From Crossiella sp. SN42 (lineage in GTDB: Bacteria > Actinomycetota > Actinomycetes > Mycobacteriales > Pseudonocardiaceae): a DNA stretch of 64,000 nucleotides. The position numbers and the translations under genes were made by a program. Within the stretch, counting starts at the first letter, position 1, and each line of letters opens with the position of its first letter. The notes below the pieces were generated by a model. The model searched no databases, was not told where the DNA came from, and saw only the letters and a program-made list of their open reading frames with translations. Location: assembly GCF_023897065.1 (NCBI RefSeq), contig NZ_JAMHIV010000001.1:248001-312000 (forward strand). Reading direction: 5' to 3'. Shown piece by piece: positions 1-8,110 of this stretch.

Positions 1-1
1 T

Positions 2-553
2 CCGCGGGTCGCGGACGCCCCGTGGTGGCTCGCGGTCGAGCGGGCGTCCTGGCGCGCACCCGAGGGACCGGGCAGCGGACTGGCCGGGCGCGGCGACCAC
101 CCGGTGGTGCACGTGTCCTGGCGGGACGCCGGGGCCTACGCCCGCTGGGCCGGCAAACGCCTGCCCACCGAGGCCGAATGGGAGTACGCGGCCCGCGGCG
201 GACTCGACCGCCGCCGCTACCCGTGGGGCGATGAGCTGACCCCGGACGGCGTGCACCGCTGCAACATCTGGCAGGGCCGGTTCCCGGAGCACAACACCGC
301 CGAGGACGGCTACCGCGGCACCTCCCCCGTGTTCGCCTTTCCGCCCAACGGTTTTGGGCTCTACGACACGGTCGGCAACGTGTGGGAGTGGTGCGCGGAC
401 CAGTGGGCGGACGGCCGGGTCCTGCGCGGCGGCTCGCACCTGTGCCACCGCAGCTACTGCAACCGCTACCGGGTGGCCGCGCGCACCCGCAACACCCCGG
501 ACAGCAGCTCCGGCCACCTCGGTTTCCGCTGCGCCCGCGACCGGGTCAGCTGA
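2..553 (+). CDS. Formylglycine-generating enzyme (SUMF1/FGE family), 5'-truncated by window edge
   Basis: C-terminal ~183 residues of a sulfatase-modifying factor protein; the reading frame is open from base 2 and the start lies outside the window. FGE converts the sulfatase active-site Cys into formylglycine. Visible hallmarks are the [15 protein letters not shown] stretch, [36 protein letters not shown] and [11 protein letters not shown]-x3-C followed by NRYRVAART. The two Cys in SHLCHRSYC match the catalytic cysteine pair of true FGEs, which separates it from the many SUMF-domain proteins lacking them. A sulfatase partner would be expected upstream, outside the window. The stop overlaps the 3' end of the convergent LysR gene by 8 bp. 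Family assignment is firm; the substrate is unknown. Confidence 0.9.
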   Translation, partial: PRVADAPWWLAVERASWRAPEGPGSGLAGRGDHPVVHVSWRDAGAYARWAGKRLPTEAEWEYAARGGLDRRRYPWGDELTPDGVHRCNIWQGRFPEHNTAEDGYRGTSPVFAFPPNGFGLYDTVGNVWEWCADQWADGRVLRGGSHLCHRSYCNRYRVAARTRNTPDSSSGHLGFRCARDRVS

Positions 554-1430
554 ACCGGGGCAGGCAGGCCAGGAAGGCGTCCACCACCGGGGTGTCGTGG
601 TGCCAGTGCCGGTAGGCCAGGTGCAGCTGCGCGGTGATGTCGCTGGGGCGCAACGGAACCACCGTGGTGCCCTCCCGGCGCAGGGTGGCGTTGGACAGCG
701 CCTGCACGCACACGCCCACCCCGGCGGCGACCAGTGCGAGCTGGGCCACCAGGCTGTCGCCGAGGCCCTCGATGGCCGGGGTGAACCCGTGCTGGTGGCA
801 GGCGTCGGTGACCAGGTCGTGGAAGGACGGGCCGAGGTGGCGGGGCCAGCTGACGAAGGTCTCCTCGGCCAGCTCGGCCAGCCGCAGCTCGGCACGTCCG
901 GCGAAGCGGTGGTCCGACGGCAGGTAGACCAGGAACGGCTCGGTGAGCAGCTGCCGGGTGACGATCGCGCGGTCCCCGGCGACCTGGCGCAGCACCGCGA
1001 TGTCCAGGGTGCCGTCCAGCAAACCGCGTTCCTGCGAGGCGCTGTCGCTGAACTGGCGCAGCTCCACGGTCACCTTGTCGTTGGCCTGCCGCAGCCGCCG
1101 GATGACGCCGGGCAGCGGGCCGTTGAGCCCGGCGCCCAGTGATCCGATGACCAGACGACCCAGTCGCCCCGCCTTCAGGTCGTGCACCGCGTCCACCGCG
1201 CGCTCAGCCTCGGCCAGCGTGCGGTGCGCGCCGCGCAGCAGCAGCTCGCCCGCCTCGGTGAGGGTGACGTGCCTGCTGGTCCGGTGCACCAGCGTGGTGG
1301 CCAGCTCGGTCTCCAGCTGTTGCAACTGCTGGCTCAGCGAGGGCTGGGCGATGCCGAGCCGGGCCGCCGCCCGGCCGAAGTGCAGCTCCTCGGCCAGCAC
1401 CACGAAGGACCGCAACTGACGAAATTCCAT
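546..1430 (-). CDS. LysR-family transcriptional regulator
   Basis: About 294 residues, the usual LysR length. The N-terminal winged HTH begins [19 protein letters not shown] and continues with [20 protein letters not shown]; the C-terminal LysR substrate-binding domain fills residues ~90-290. An in-frame GTG lies three codons upstream (ending at 1439), directly after a stop; the ATG at 1430 gives the classic LysR N-terminus and is preferred. It is divergent from the secreted peptidase gene at 1521, with a 90-bp gap carrying an imperfect inverted repeat, the normal layout for a LysR regulator controlling its neighbour. Its 3' end overlaps the convergent FGE gene. Ligand unknown. Confidence 0.9.
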   Translation of the reverse strand: MEFRQLRSFVVLAEELHFGRAAARLGIAQPSLSQQLQQLETELATTLVHRTSRHVTLTEAGELLLRGAHRTLAEAERAVDAVHDLKAGRLGRLVIGSLGAGLNGPLPGVIRRLRQANDKVTVELRQFSDSASQERGLLDGTLDIAVLRQVAGDRAIVTRQLLTEPFLVYLPSDHRFAGRAELRLAELAEETFVSWPRHLGPSFHDLVTDACHQHGFTPAIEGLGDSLVAQLALVAAGVGVCVQALSNATLRREGTTVVPLRPSDITAQLHLAYRHWHHDTPVVDAFLACLPRFS

Positions 1431-1439
1431 AGGGAGCAC

Positions 1440-1464
1440 CTATCGGTTCACGGGTGCCGAATAG
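1440..1464. promoter_or_regulatory. Imperfect inverted repeat between divergent lysR and peptidase genes
   Basis: CTATCGG (1440-1446) and CCGAATAG (1457-1464) form an inverted repeat with one extra A in the right arm. LysR regulators bind imperfect dyads of this size in divergent promoters. Candidate operator only. Confidence 0.35.
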
Positions 1465-1520
1465 TAGACGCGACAGCTGTCCAAAGCCCAGACCCCATTT
1501 CGCGTGCTTGCCTGGTCCGC

Positions 1521-3227
1521 ATGCGAACCAGATCGTCCCTGCTCGTGCTCGCGCTGGGCGCCACGCTGCTCGGCACGGCCCCGGCGAGCGCGAACCAGCC
1601 CGCCGTCCTCGAACAGCGGGTCTACGTTGAGTCCACAGTGGACAGTGATCGGAACGGGAGGCCGGACCGGATCGCGATCGACATCGCCCGGCCATCCGGC
1701 TCCGCGAAGGTGCCGGTGATCTTCGAGCACAGCCCGTACCGCTCCGGCCTCGGCAAGGTGCCGTTCCACCCGGTCAACGTGGACCGGCTACCCCAAGAGG
1801 GCCTGTTCCCGGCTACCCGGTCGGACGCGGATCCGTTGGTGCGCAAGGCCGTGCCGGACCTGCCCGGCTGGTTCGACGACTACTTCGTGCCGCGCGGCTA
1901 CGCCGTGGCGCTGGGCCACAGCATCGGCACCGGCGCCTCCGAGGGCTGCCCGACCAGCGGCGACCAGCAGGAGGCGTTGAGCACCCGCGCGGTGGTCGAC
2001 TGGCTCAATGGCAAAGCCCGCGGCTTCGACGCCGGTGGCCGGGCGGTCAGCGCGAGCTGGAGCACCGGCGCGGTCGGCATGACCGGGGTGTCCTACAACG
2101 GCACGCTGCCGAACATGGTGGCCACCACCGGCGTGCCCGGCCTGCGCACCATCGTGCCGATCGCCGCGCAGGCCAACTGGTACGAGTACTACCGGGCTAA
2201 CGGCCTCGTCGTCGCGCCGGGCGGCTGGCAGGGCGAGGACGCCGACGCGCTGGCCAAGGCGGTGCTCACCCGCTCGGGCTGTGCCGACGAGATCGCCGAG
2301 CTGACCCGGCGGCAGGACCGGATCTCCGGTGACTTCAACGCCTTCTGGGCCGAACGCGACTACACCCGGCTGGCCGGCCACGTCAAGGCCAGCGTGTTCG
2401 TCATGCACGGCCAGTCGGACTGGAACGTGCGTGGCAGGCAGTACGCCCAGTGGTGGGAGGCGTTGCGCGCGCACGGGGTGCCGCGCAAGATCTGGCTGCA
2501 CCGCGGCGGCCACGGCCCGCCGTCCCGGACCGACTACCAGGCCACCCTGCTGCGCTGGTTCGAGCACTGGCTCAAGGGCAAGGACACCGGCATCATGCGC
2601 GAGCCGATGGCCGAGGTGCAGGAGGCCGCCGGTGGCTGGCGCAAACTCGCCGACTGGCCCGATCCGGCCGCCCGCCCGGTCACCTACCACCTGGGCGCGG
2701 ACTCCCCCACCGCACCGGGACAACTCACCACCACACCCGGCGGCGGCCCCGCACAGTCCTTTGTGGACCAAGGCCGCACGGTCACCGCGAACACGCTCAT
2801 CGCCAACCCGGACAGCGCCAACGGCAACCGCCTGGTCTACCGGTCGGCGGCACTGAGCGCACCCACGCGGATGTCCGGCATCGCCAAGGTCGGCCTGCGG
2901 GTCGCGGTGGAGAACCGGGATGACGCCAACCTCACCGCGCTGGTCGTGGACTACGGCCCGCCCGGCAGCACACCGGTGATCGTCACCCGCGGCTGGATCG
3001 ACCCGCAGAACCGGAGCTCGCAGTCAGCGAGCGAGCGGGTGGTCCGGGGCCAGGAGTACCTGCTGCGGTTCGACCTGGAGCCCAAGGACCACGTGTTCGC
3101 CGCGGGCAGGCGGATCGGGCTGGTGGTCATCGCCACCGACCACGACTTCACCCTGCGCCCACTCGGCGGCACCCGGCTACGCCTGGCTCCGGCTGAGAGC
3201 ACACTGACCCTGCCGCTGGTGACCTGA
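1521..3227 (+). CDS. Secreted Xaa-Pro dipeptidyl-peptidase / CocE-NonD family hydrolase (S15)
   Basis: 568 residues from ATG 1521. Residues 1-~27 are a Sec signal peptide (MRTRSSLLVLALGATLLG, cleavage near ASA-N). The alpha/beta-hydrolase core carries the nucleophile elbow GVSYNG, an Asp in HGQSDWNVR and the catalytic His in HRGGHGPP, followed by a C-terminal jelly-roll (X-Pro dipeptidyl-peptidase C-terminal domain, from about residue 370, including TRGWIDPQNR). Family members cleave X-Pro dipeptides or ester/amide substrates. Acting outside the cell, it would release dipeptides from proline-rich peptides. The frame is open much further upstream, but only the ATG at 1521 gives a signal peptide. 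Probably regulated by the divergent LysR gene. Confidence 0.88.
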   Translation: MRTRSSLLVLALGATLLGTAPASANQPAVLEQRVYVESTVDSDRNGRPDRIAIDIARPSGSAKVPVIFEHSPYRSGLGKVPFHPVNVDRLPQEGLFPATRSDADPLVRKAVPDLPGWFDDYFVPRGYAVALGHSIGTGASEGCPTSGDQQEALSTRAVVDWLNGKARGFDAGGRAVSASWSTGAVGMTGVSYNGTLPNMVATTGVPGLRTIVPIAAQANWYEYYRANGLVVAPGGWQGEDADALAKAVLTRSGCADEIAELTRRQDRISGDFNAFWAERDYTRLAGHVKASVFVMHGQSDWNVRGRQYAQWWEALRAHGVPRKIWLHRGGHGPPSRTDYQATLLRWFEHWLKGKDTGIMREPMAEVQEAAGGWRKLADWPDPAARPVTYHLGADSPTAPGQLTTTPGGGPAQSFVDQGRTVTANTLIANPDSANGNRLVYRSAALSAPTRMSGIAKVGLRVAVENRDDANLTALVVDYGPPGSTPVIVTRGWIDPQNRSSQSASERVVRGQEYLLRFDLEPKDHVFAAGRRIGLVVIATDHDFTLRPLGGTRLRLAPAESTLTLPLVT

Positions 3228-3245
3228 GTCCGGCACCATGGCCGG

Positions 3246-4523
3246 GTGCTGATGTTCGGGGCGCGGTTGCGGCACTGGCGCGAGCGGGCCGGGTTCACCC
3301 AGGCCCAGCTCGCCACCCGGCTCGGCTACCACCACTCCTACCTCTCCAAGCTCGAGCTCGGCAGTCGGCGGCCGACTGCCGAGTTCGCCTGCCGGGCCGA
3401 TGAGCTGCTCGGCACCGGCGGCGAGCTGACCATGCTCAGCAGGCCCCCGGACGGCCAGGAACCGGCGATCCCACCGCCATTGCCGGGCCTGGCAACGGAT
3501 CCCGCCGACGGCACGCTGCGCAGCTGGCGGGCCCGGTTCCCGGTGTACGGCATCGGCTGCCCACTGCACGGCTACCGCGGCTGCGTCGCGGACGCGCCGC
3601 CGGAGGGACCGGGCGCGGCGGTGGTGCACGGGTTCGCCGCGCTGCTGGCCGGCTACAGCCAGATCAACCTGGAGTGCGTGACCACCGGCATCACCGTCGC
3701 GGTGGAGGGCTGCCTGCACGCCATGGCCGAGGCGATGCGTGCGGCGGCGGAGCCGGTGGGCACCGCGCTGGCCGGGCTGGCCGCGCACTTCGCCGACCTG
3801 GCCGGGTGGTTGCGGGTGGAGCGCGGTCAGCACGGGCTGGGCATGGCCTGGTTCCAGCGCGGCGTGGACTGGGGGCAGGCGGCGGGCAACGTGCCCGCGC
3901 TGTGCGGGCTGTACACCCGGATGAGCTCGGTGGCCCGGCTGGAGGGCGACGGCAGCTCGGCCATCGCCTTCGCCAGGGCCGCGCGGGACACCGATCCCCG
4001 GCGCGGCTGGGTCCGGCTGCACGCCCAGCTGCACGCGGCCAGGGGCTACGCGCTGCTCGGCGACCGCGCCGAGTTCGACCGGCTGGCCGCGCGGGCGCTG
4101 GCCCTGGCCGAACGGCTGGACGAGCGGGACCAGCTGGAAGCGCCCTGGCTGTGTGGGGCCGAGGGCCAGACCTTCGTCAGCTCCTTCCTGGCCGGTGGGC
4201 TGCGCGACCTGGCCGCGCGCACCGGCGAGCGAACCTGTGCCGACCGGGCGGTCGAGTTCGCCCGGCACTCCCTGGCCAGCGTGCCGCCACGGATGTACCC
4301 CTCGCTGGTGCTGCTGACCCTGCGGCTGGCCGACAGCCGGGCCTGCGCCGGTCAGCCGGAGGCCGCACTGGCCACCGCCGCGCCGGTGCTGCCTGCCGCC
4401 CGGCGCGCCGGGATGACCGTGATCAGCCGGGAGCTGGCCGGGCTGCGCGAGCGGCTCGGTCCCGCTTCGACAGCTCTAGACAGTTGGCCGCCGAACCGGG
4501 ATCCCTTGCCCTACCAGCGCTAA
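3246..4523 (+). CDS. XRE-family helix-turn-helix regulator with TPR-like C-terminus
   Basis: 425 residues. The N-terminus has a Cro/C1-type HTH (RLRHWRERAGFTQAQLATRLGY, then SYLSKLELGSRRPT). The remaining ~340 residues are alpha-helical and Ala/Leu/Arg-rich, resembling the TPR-like sensor part of actinobacterial XRE regulators. GTG 3246 is taken as start; an in-frame ATG lies two codons later. There is no Shine-Dalgarno, but a CACCAT box ends 6 nt before the start, so the mRNA may be leaderless. It lies 18 bp after the peptidase gene and 11 bp before the pucR-like gene. Target genes unknown. Confidence 0.82.
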   Translation: MLMFGARLRHWRERAGFTQAQLATRLGYHHSYLSKLELGSRRPTAEFACRADELLGTGGELTMLSRPPDGQEPAIPPPLPGLATDPADGTLRSWRARFPVYGIGCPLHGYRGCVADAPPEGPGAAVVHGFAALLAGYSQINLECVTTGITVAVEGCLHAMAEAMRAAAEPVGTALAGLAAHFADLAGWLRVERGQHGLGMAWFQRGVDWGQAAGNVPALCGLYTRMSSVARLEGDGSSAIAFARAARDTDPRRGWVRLHAQLHAARGYALLGDRAEFDRLAARALALAERLDERDQLEAPWLCGAEGQTFVSSFLAGGLRDLAARTGERTCADRAVEFARHSLASVPPRMYPSLVLLTLRLADSRACAGQPEAALATAAPVLPAARRAGMTVISRELAGLRERLGPASTALDSWPPNRDPLPYQR

Positions 4524-4534
4524 CGTGCTCGGCC

Positions 4535-5650
4535 ATGCGTGATCGTGCATGCGTCCAGCGCGCGGTGGACAGCCTCACCGTGGCGCTGGGCCGACCAGCC
4601 GTGATCGAGAACCCCGACCTGGAACTGCTCGCCGCCAGCCCGCACGACAAGGCCGGTGACGAGGTGCGCCGCGCCTCGCTCAGCCGGGGCTGGGCCGCGC
4701 CGGAGGTGGCCGCCTGGCTGCGCCGCCGGGGCGTGTTCGACTCCGGCCGCGCGGTGCGGCTGCCAGCCTGTCCCGAGCTGAACATGCTGCCCAGGGTCTG
4801 CGTGCCGGTGCGCGCCGGGGACGCGCTGCTCGGCTTCCTCTGGCTGCTCGACGCCACCGAGTCGATGTCCGAGGCCGAGGTCACGCTGGCCGAACTGGTC
4901 GCCGACCGCCTCGCCGCGCTCCTGCCCGCCGCGCCGGCGGACCCGGTGCGGGACCTGCTCGCCACCGACCGGTCGGTCCGGGCCGAGGCCGCCCGCCTGC
5001 TGGTGGCGCAGGGCCGCTTCCCGGCCACCGGTGTGCTGGCCGTGGCCGGTCCGCGGCGGCCAGGTCCGATCCGCGGCTGGCCCGGCCTGCGCCTGCGGCT
5101 GGAGGACCACGAGGTGTTGTTGCTGCCGGAGTCCGCGGCCCGCTGTGCCGAGCTGTTCGCCGACAGCCTCGGTGCGCCGGTCGGCGTGGGCGCGCCCCGG
5201 CCGGGCTTGGCGGAGGCCGCGGACACCGTCCGGGAGGCCCTGGACGCGGCCGGGGTCGCGGCCCGCCTGCCCGAGCTGGGCCGGGTGCTGCGCTGGCCGG
5301 AGCTGGGCATCTACCGGCTGCTGAGCCAGCTGTCGGCGACCGCGCTGAGCCGGGCTTCGGTGCACCCGGGGCTGGAGCGGCTGTTCACCGAGGAGGCGGG
5401 CCCGCACCTGCTGCACACCCTGGAGACCTACCTCGACCTCGGCGGCAACGTGCCGGTCGCGGCGGCCCGGCTGCACCTGCACCGGGCCACGCTGTACTAC
5501 CGGCTGCGCCGGATCGAGGAACTGACCGGGGCCGACCTGCGCGACGGCGGCGACCGGCTGTGCCTGCACACCGCGCTCAAGCTCGGGCGGCTGGCCGGGC
5601 GCTATCCCGCGACAGGTGTCGCAGCCGCGGCCAGGGTCCGCGACAGCTGA
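4535..5650 (+). CDS. PucR-family transcriptional regulator
   Basis: 371 residues from ATG 4535. The C-terminus is the PucR-type HTH: LETYLDLGGNVPVAAARLHLHRATLYYRLRRIEELTG. The N-terminal ~200 residues resemble a GAF-like sensor seen in CdaR/PucR regulators. A much longer open frame upstream is only a shadow of the XRE gene. TAACGT lies 8 nt before the ATG and no good Shine-Dalgarno is seen, again suggesting a leaderless message. PucR proteins usually control purine, sugar-acid or amino-acid catabolism; the target cannot be deduced here. Confidence 0.88.
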   Translation: MRDRACVQRAVDSLTVALGRPAVIENPDLELLAASPHDKAGDEVRRASLSRGWAAPEVAAWLRRRGVFDSGRAVRLPACPELNMLPRVCVPVRAGDALLGFLWLLDATESMSEAEVTLAELVADRLAALLPAAPADPVRDLLATDRSVRAEAARLLVAQGRFPATGVLAVAGPRRPGPIRGWPGLRLRLEDHEVLLLPESAARCAELFADSLGAPVGVGAPRPGLAEAADTVREALDAAGVAARLPELGRVLRWPELGIYRLLSQLSATALSRASVHPGLERLFTEEAGPHLLHTLETYLDLGGNVPVAAARLHLHRATLYYRLRRIEELTGADLRDGGDRLCLHTALKLGRLAGRYPATGVAAAARVRDS

Positions 5651-5715
5651 CCGAAGACGCCGCGCGGCCCGCTGGAGAAGCTGGCAGCGGCCCTGCATTC
5701 CTCATGGAGGTCACC

Positions 5716-6912
5716 ATGCGGTTCCACCCCCGCCGCCTGCCACTCGCGCTGGCGGCCCTGCTCACCCTGCCCCTGTCCCTGTCCGTCAGCACCCCGGCGG
5801 CCGCCGCGCCCGACCCGGCCCGCTCCTGCCAGGTCTCCCCCGGCGGCTTCCTCTCCGAGGGCCCCACCGACTGGCGCAACTTCCCGCGACCGGCGGGCAA
5901 GGTGAAGATGGCGATGCTGTTCGTCGACTTCGCCAACGCGCCGGCCGACACCTCGGTGGAGTCGGAGCTGAACCTGTTCTCCCCGGTCAGCGAGAACTGG
6001 TACGCGGCCAGCTCCTACGGCAAGTTCGACCTGGACATCCTGCCGTACAAGCGCTGGCTGCGACTGCCCGCCACCCTCAACGACCAGGCTCTCCAGCACC
6101 CGCTGATGCGCGGAGAGGACCACCGGCCGGACGTGGTCACCGACGACCCGGCGCTGGCCAGCATCTTCCGCAACGCGGTCGCGCTGGCCGACCCGCACTT
6201 CGACTTCGCCGAGACCGACGCGCTGCTGCTGGTGCCCTCCCGCCGCTCCGGCTACACCCGCGGCTACGCCACCTTCGAGCGCATCCAGGCCGACGGCAAC
6301 ACCATCCTGGCCGAGACCAACCTGGCCACCTCCCGCTACCGGGACGGGCACATCCTGCTCAACCACGAGGGCGGGCACCTGCTCAGCCTGCCCGACACCT
6401 ACGGCGGGCCCGGCGGGTTCGGCTGGACCGGCGGCTGGGACGTGATGGGGCACATGTGGGGCCCGGCCCCCGACCACTTCGCCTGGCACAAGTGGAAGCT
6501 GGGCTGGCTGGCCGACACCCAGATCGCCTGCCTGGCCACCCGCGGCGGCGCCATCGAGCAGACGGTCACCCCGGTGGAGACCGAGCCCGGCACCAAGGCG
6601 GTGGTGGTGCGCTACGGCGCGAGCACCGCCTACATCGCCGAGGTGCGGCAACGGATCGGGCTGGACACCAGGGCCTGCGACACCGGCGTGCTGATCTACC
6701 GGATCGACTCCCGCACTCCCAGCGGCAGCGGCCCGGTCCGGGTGATGGACGCCCAGCCGAACACCAGCTGCGGCGGCCTCGGCCTGAACAACGCGCCCTT
6801 CGACCTCGGACCCGGTGAGGTGGCCACCTTCACCGACGCCGCGAACCGGGTGCGCATCCAGGTGGTGGCCAAGTCCGGCGCCGACTACACCGTCCGGGCC
6901 AGCCTGGGCTGA
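5716..6912 (+). CDS. Secreted M6-like metalloprotease
   Basis: 398 residues. ATG 5716 is chosen over ATG 5704 because TGGAGG sits 5 nt upstream of it. Residues 1-~33 form a signal peptide (RRLPLALAALLTLPLSLS, AAA-AP cleavage). The zinc site is HEGGH within LLNHEGGHLLSLPDTYGG, an HExxH motif with a downstream Asp/Tyr-Gly stretch as in M6 (immune inhibitor A-like) proteases; GGWDVMGHMWGP supplies the Met-turn-like segment. No pro-domain or PKD domains are obvious, so it is shorter than classical InhA. Predicted extracellular peptidase; substrate unknown. Confidence 0.85.
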   Translation: MRFHPRRLPLALAALLTLPLSLSVSTPAAAAPDPARSCQVSPGGFLSEGPTDWRNFPRPAGKVKMAMLFVDFANAPADTSVESELNLFSPVSENWYAASSYGKFDLDILPYKRWLRLPATLNDQALQHPLMRGEDHRPDVVTDDPALASIFRNAVALADPHFDFAETDALLLVPSRRSGYTRGYATFERIQADGNTILAETNLATSRYRDGHILLNHEGGHLLSLPDTYGGPGGFGWTGGWDVMGHMWGPAPDHFAWHKWKLGWLADTQIACLATRGGAIEQTVTPVETEPGTKAVVVRYGASTAYIAEVRQRIGLDTRACDTGVLIYRIDSRTPSGSGPVRVMDAQPNTSCGGLGLNNAPFDLGPGEVATFTDAANRVRIQVVAKSGADYTVRASLG

Positions 6913-6972
6913 GGCCCCCGACACCCGATGCCGCACAATCGTCCCCGCAGCGGACGACGGAACGGGGTTCAG

Positions 6973-7749
6973 GTGGCACGGGTGGTCGAGGTGGTCGGCA
7001 TCGGGGCGGGCGATCCCGGGCAGGTCACGGTGGAGGCGGTGGCCGCGCTGCGGCGGGCCGACGTGGTGTTCTTCCTGGACAAGCCCGGTCAGGCCCGCGA
7101 GCTGTCCGACCTGCGCCAGCTGATCCTGGACACCCACCTGCCCGAGGGCGGGTACCGGGTGGCCAGGGCCGAGGACCCGCCACGGCGCCGGGAGGCCGAT
7201 GCCTACACCGGCGCCGTGGCGGACTGGCGCTCCCGCCGCGCCGAGGTGTGCCAGCAGCTGATCACCGAGCACCTGGGTCCCGACGAGACCGGCGCGTTCC
7301 TGGTGTGGGGCGATCCCGCCCTGTACGACAGCATCATCGCGGTGGTCGAGGAAGTCCTGGCCCGCGGCGAGGTGGACTTCGAGGTGCGGGTGCGGCCGGG
7401 CATCAGCAGCCTGTCCGCGCTGGCCGCCCGGCACCGGGTCACCTTCAACCAGATCGCCGGCTCGGTGCAGATCACCACCGGCCGCAGGCTGGCCACGGGC
7501 TGGCCGGCGCAGGTGGACGACGTGCTGGTGATGCTGGACTCCGGCAACACCTTCCTGCGCTACCGGGACGAGCCGGGGGTGACCATCCACTGGGGCGCCT
7601 ACGTGGGCACCGCGGACGAGATCCTGGTCTCCGGGCCGCTGGCCGAGGTCGCCGAGCACATCGTGGCCACCAGGGAACGGGCCCGCGCGGCCAAGGGCTG
7701 GATCATGGACAGCTACCTCTTGCGCCGTCAAACCACGGATCCGGTGTGA
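6973..7749 (+). CDS. cobF: Precorrin-6A synthase (deacetylating), CobF
   Basis: SAM-dependent tetrapyrrole methylase of the aerobic cobalamin pathway: methylates C-1 of precorrin-5 and releases acetate, giving precorrin-6A. The N-terminal motif VVGIGAGDPGQVTVEAV is the family SAM-binding loop; VWGDPALYDS, VRPGISSLSALAARH and the C-terminal RERARAAKGWIMDSYLL match CobF. GTG 6973 (preceded by CGGGGTTCAG) gives the typical N-terminus at 258 residues; an in-frame ATG at 6928 would add 15 poorly conserved residues. It stands just upstream of a cobalamin riboswitch-metE unit, but that riboswitch controls metE, not cobF. No other cob genes are in the window. Confidence 0.9.
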   Translation: MARVVEVVGIGAGDPGQVTVEAVAALRRADVVFFLDKPGQARELSDLRQLILDTHLPEGGYRVARAEDPPRRREADAYTGAVADWRSRRAEVCQQLITEHLGPDETGAFLVWGDPALYDSIIAVVEEVLARGEVDFEVRVRPGISSLSALAARHRVTFNQIAGSVQITTGRRLATGWPAQVDDVLVMLDSGNTFLRYRDEPGVTIHWGAYVGTADEILVSGPLAEVAEHIVATRERARAAKGWIMDSYLLRRQTTDPV

Positions 7750-7810
7750 TTCCCGCATCATGAAACAGTTGCGCGCCTTGCGATACGCTCGCCTCGCTGG
7801 TGGTTCGCCC

Positions 7811-7980
7811 GGCCGGTGACGGCTGATCGAGGCAAGAGGGAACCCGGTGGGAATCCGGGACTGCCCCGCAGCGGTGAACGGGAACGAAAGCCGTCATCAA
7901 GCACTGCGCGCTGAGCGTGGGAAGCGACGGCCGGTAGGAGCGAGCTCTGCGCCCGTGAGTCCGAAGACCTGCCACCGGCC
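7811..7980 (+). promoter_or_regulatory. Cobalamin (AdoCbl-type) riboswitch upstream of metE
   Basis: The core shows the B12-riboswitch signatures: GGTGGGAATCCGGGACTG, CCCGCAGCGGTGAAC, and the 3' block GTGAGTCCGAAGACCTGCC. The closing P1 stem pairs GGCCGGTG (7811-7818) with CACCGGCC (7973-7980). Downstream, AGGTCC-TCC-GGACCT (8071-8085) and other GC hairpins before the GAGGAGAGAG ribosome binding site of metE are candidate expression-platform elements. Cobalamin is expected to switch off this B12-independent methionine synthase. Confidence 0.93.
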
Positions 7981-8110
7981 CGCGCGCCCGCCGGGTGCGC
8001 GGAGTCCGGAAGCCTCTCGGGCGGGCTTGTGCGGACGCGGCTTCGTGCCGTCTCCCGCCGGTGTGCCCGTAGGTCCTCCGGACCTCAGCACGCTCGCGAG
8101 GAGAGAGCTT

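Noticed and set aside
3674-4534. N-terminal extension of the PucR gene back to 3674
   Set aside because: This stretch is a frame shadow of the XRE gene; the PucR family N-terminus begins at 4535.
7847-8110. 88-residue N-terminal extension of MetE
   Set aside because: It runs through the cobalamin riboswitch and is not MetE-like; GTG 8111 has a good ribosome binding site.
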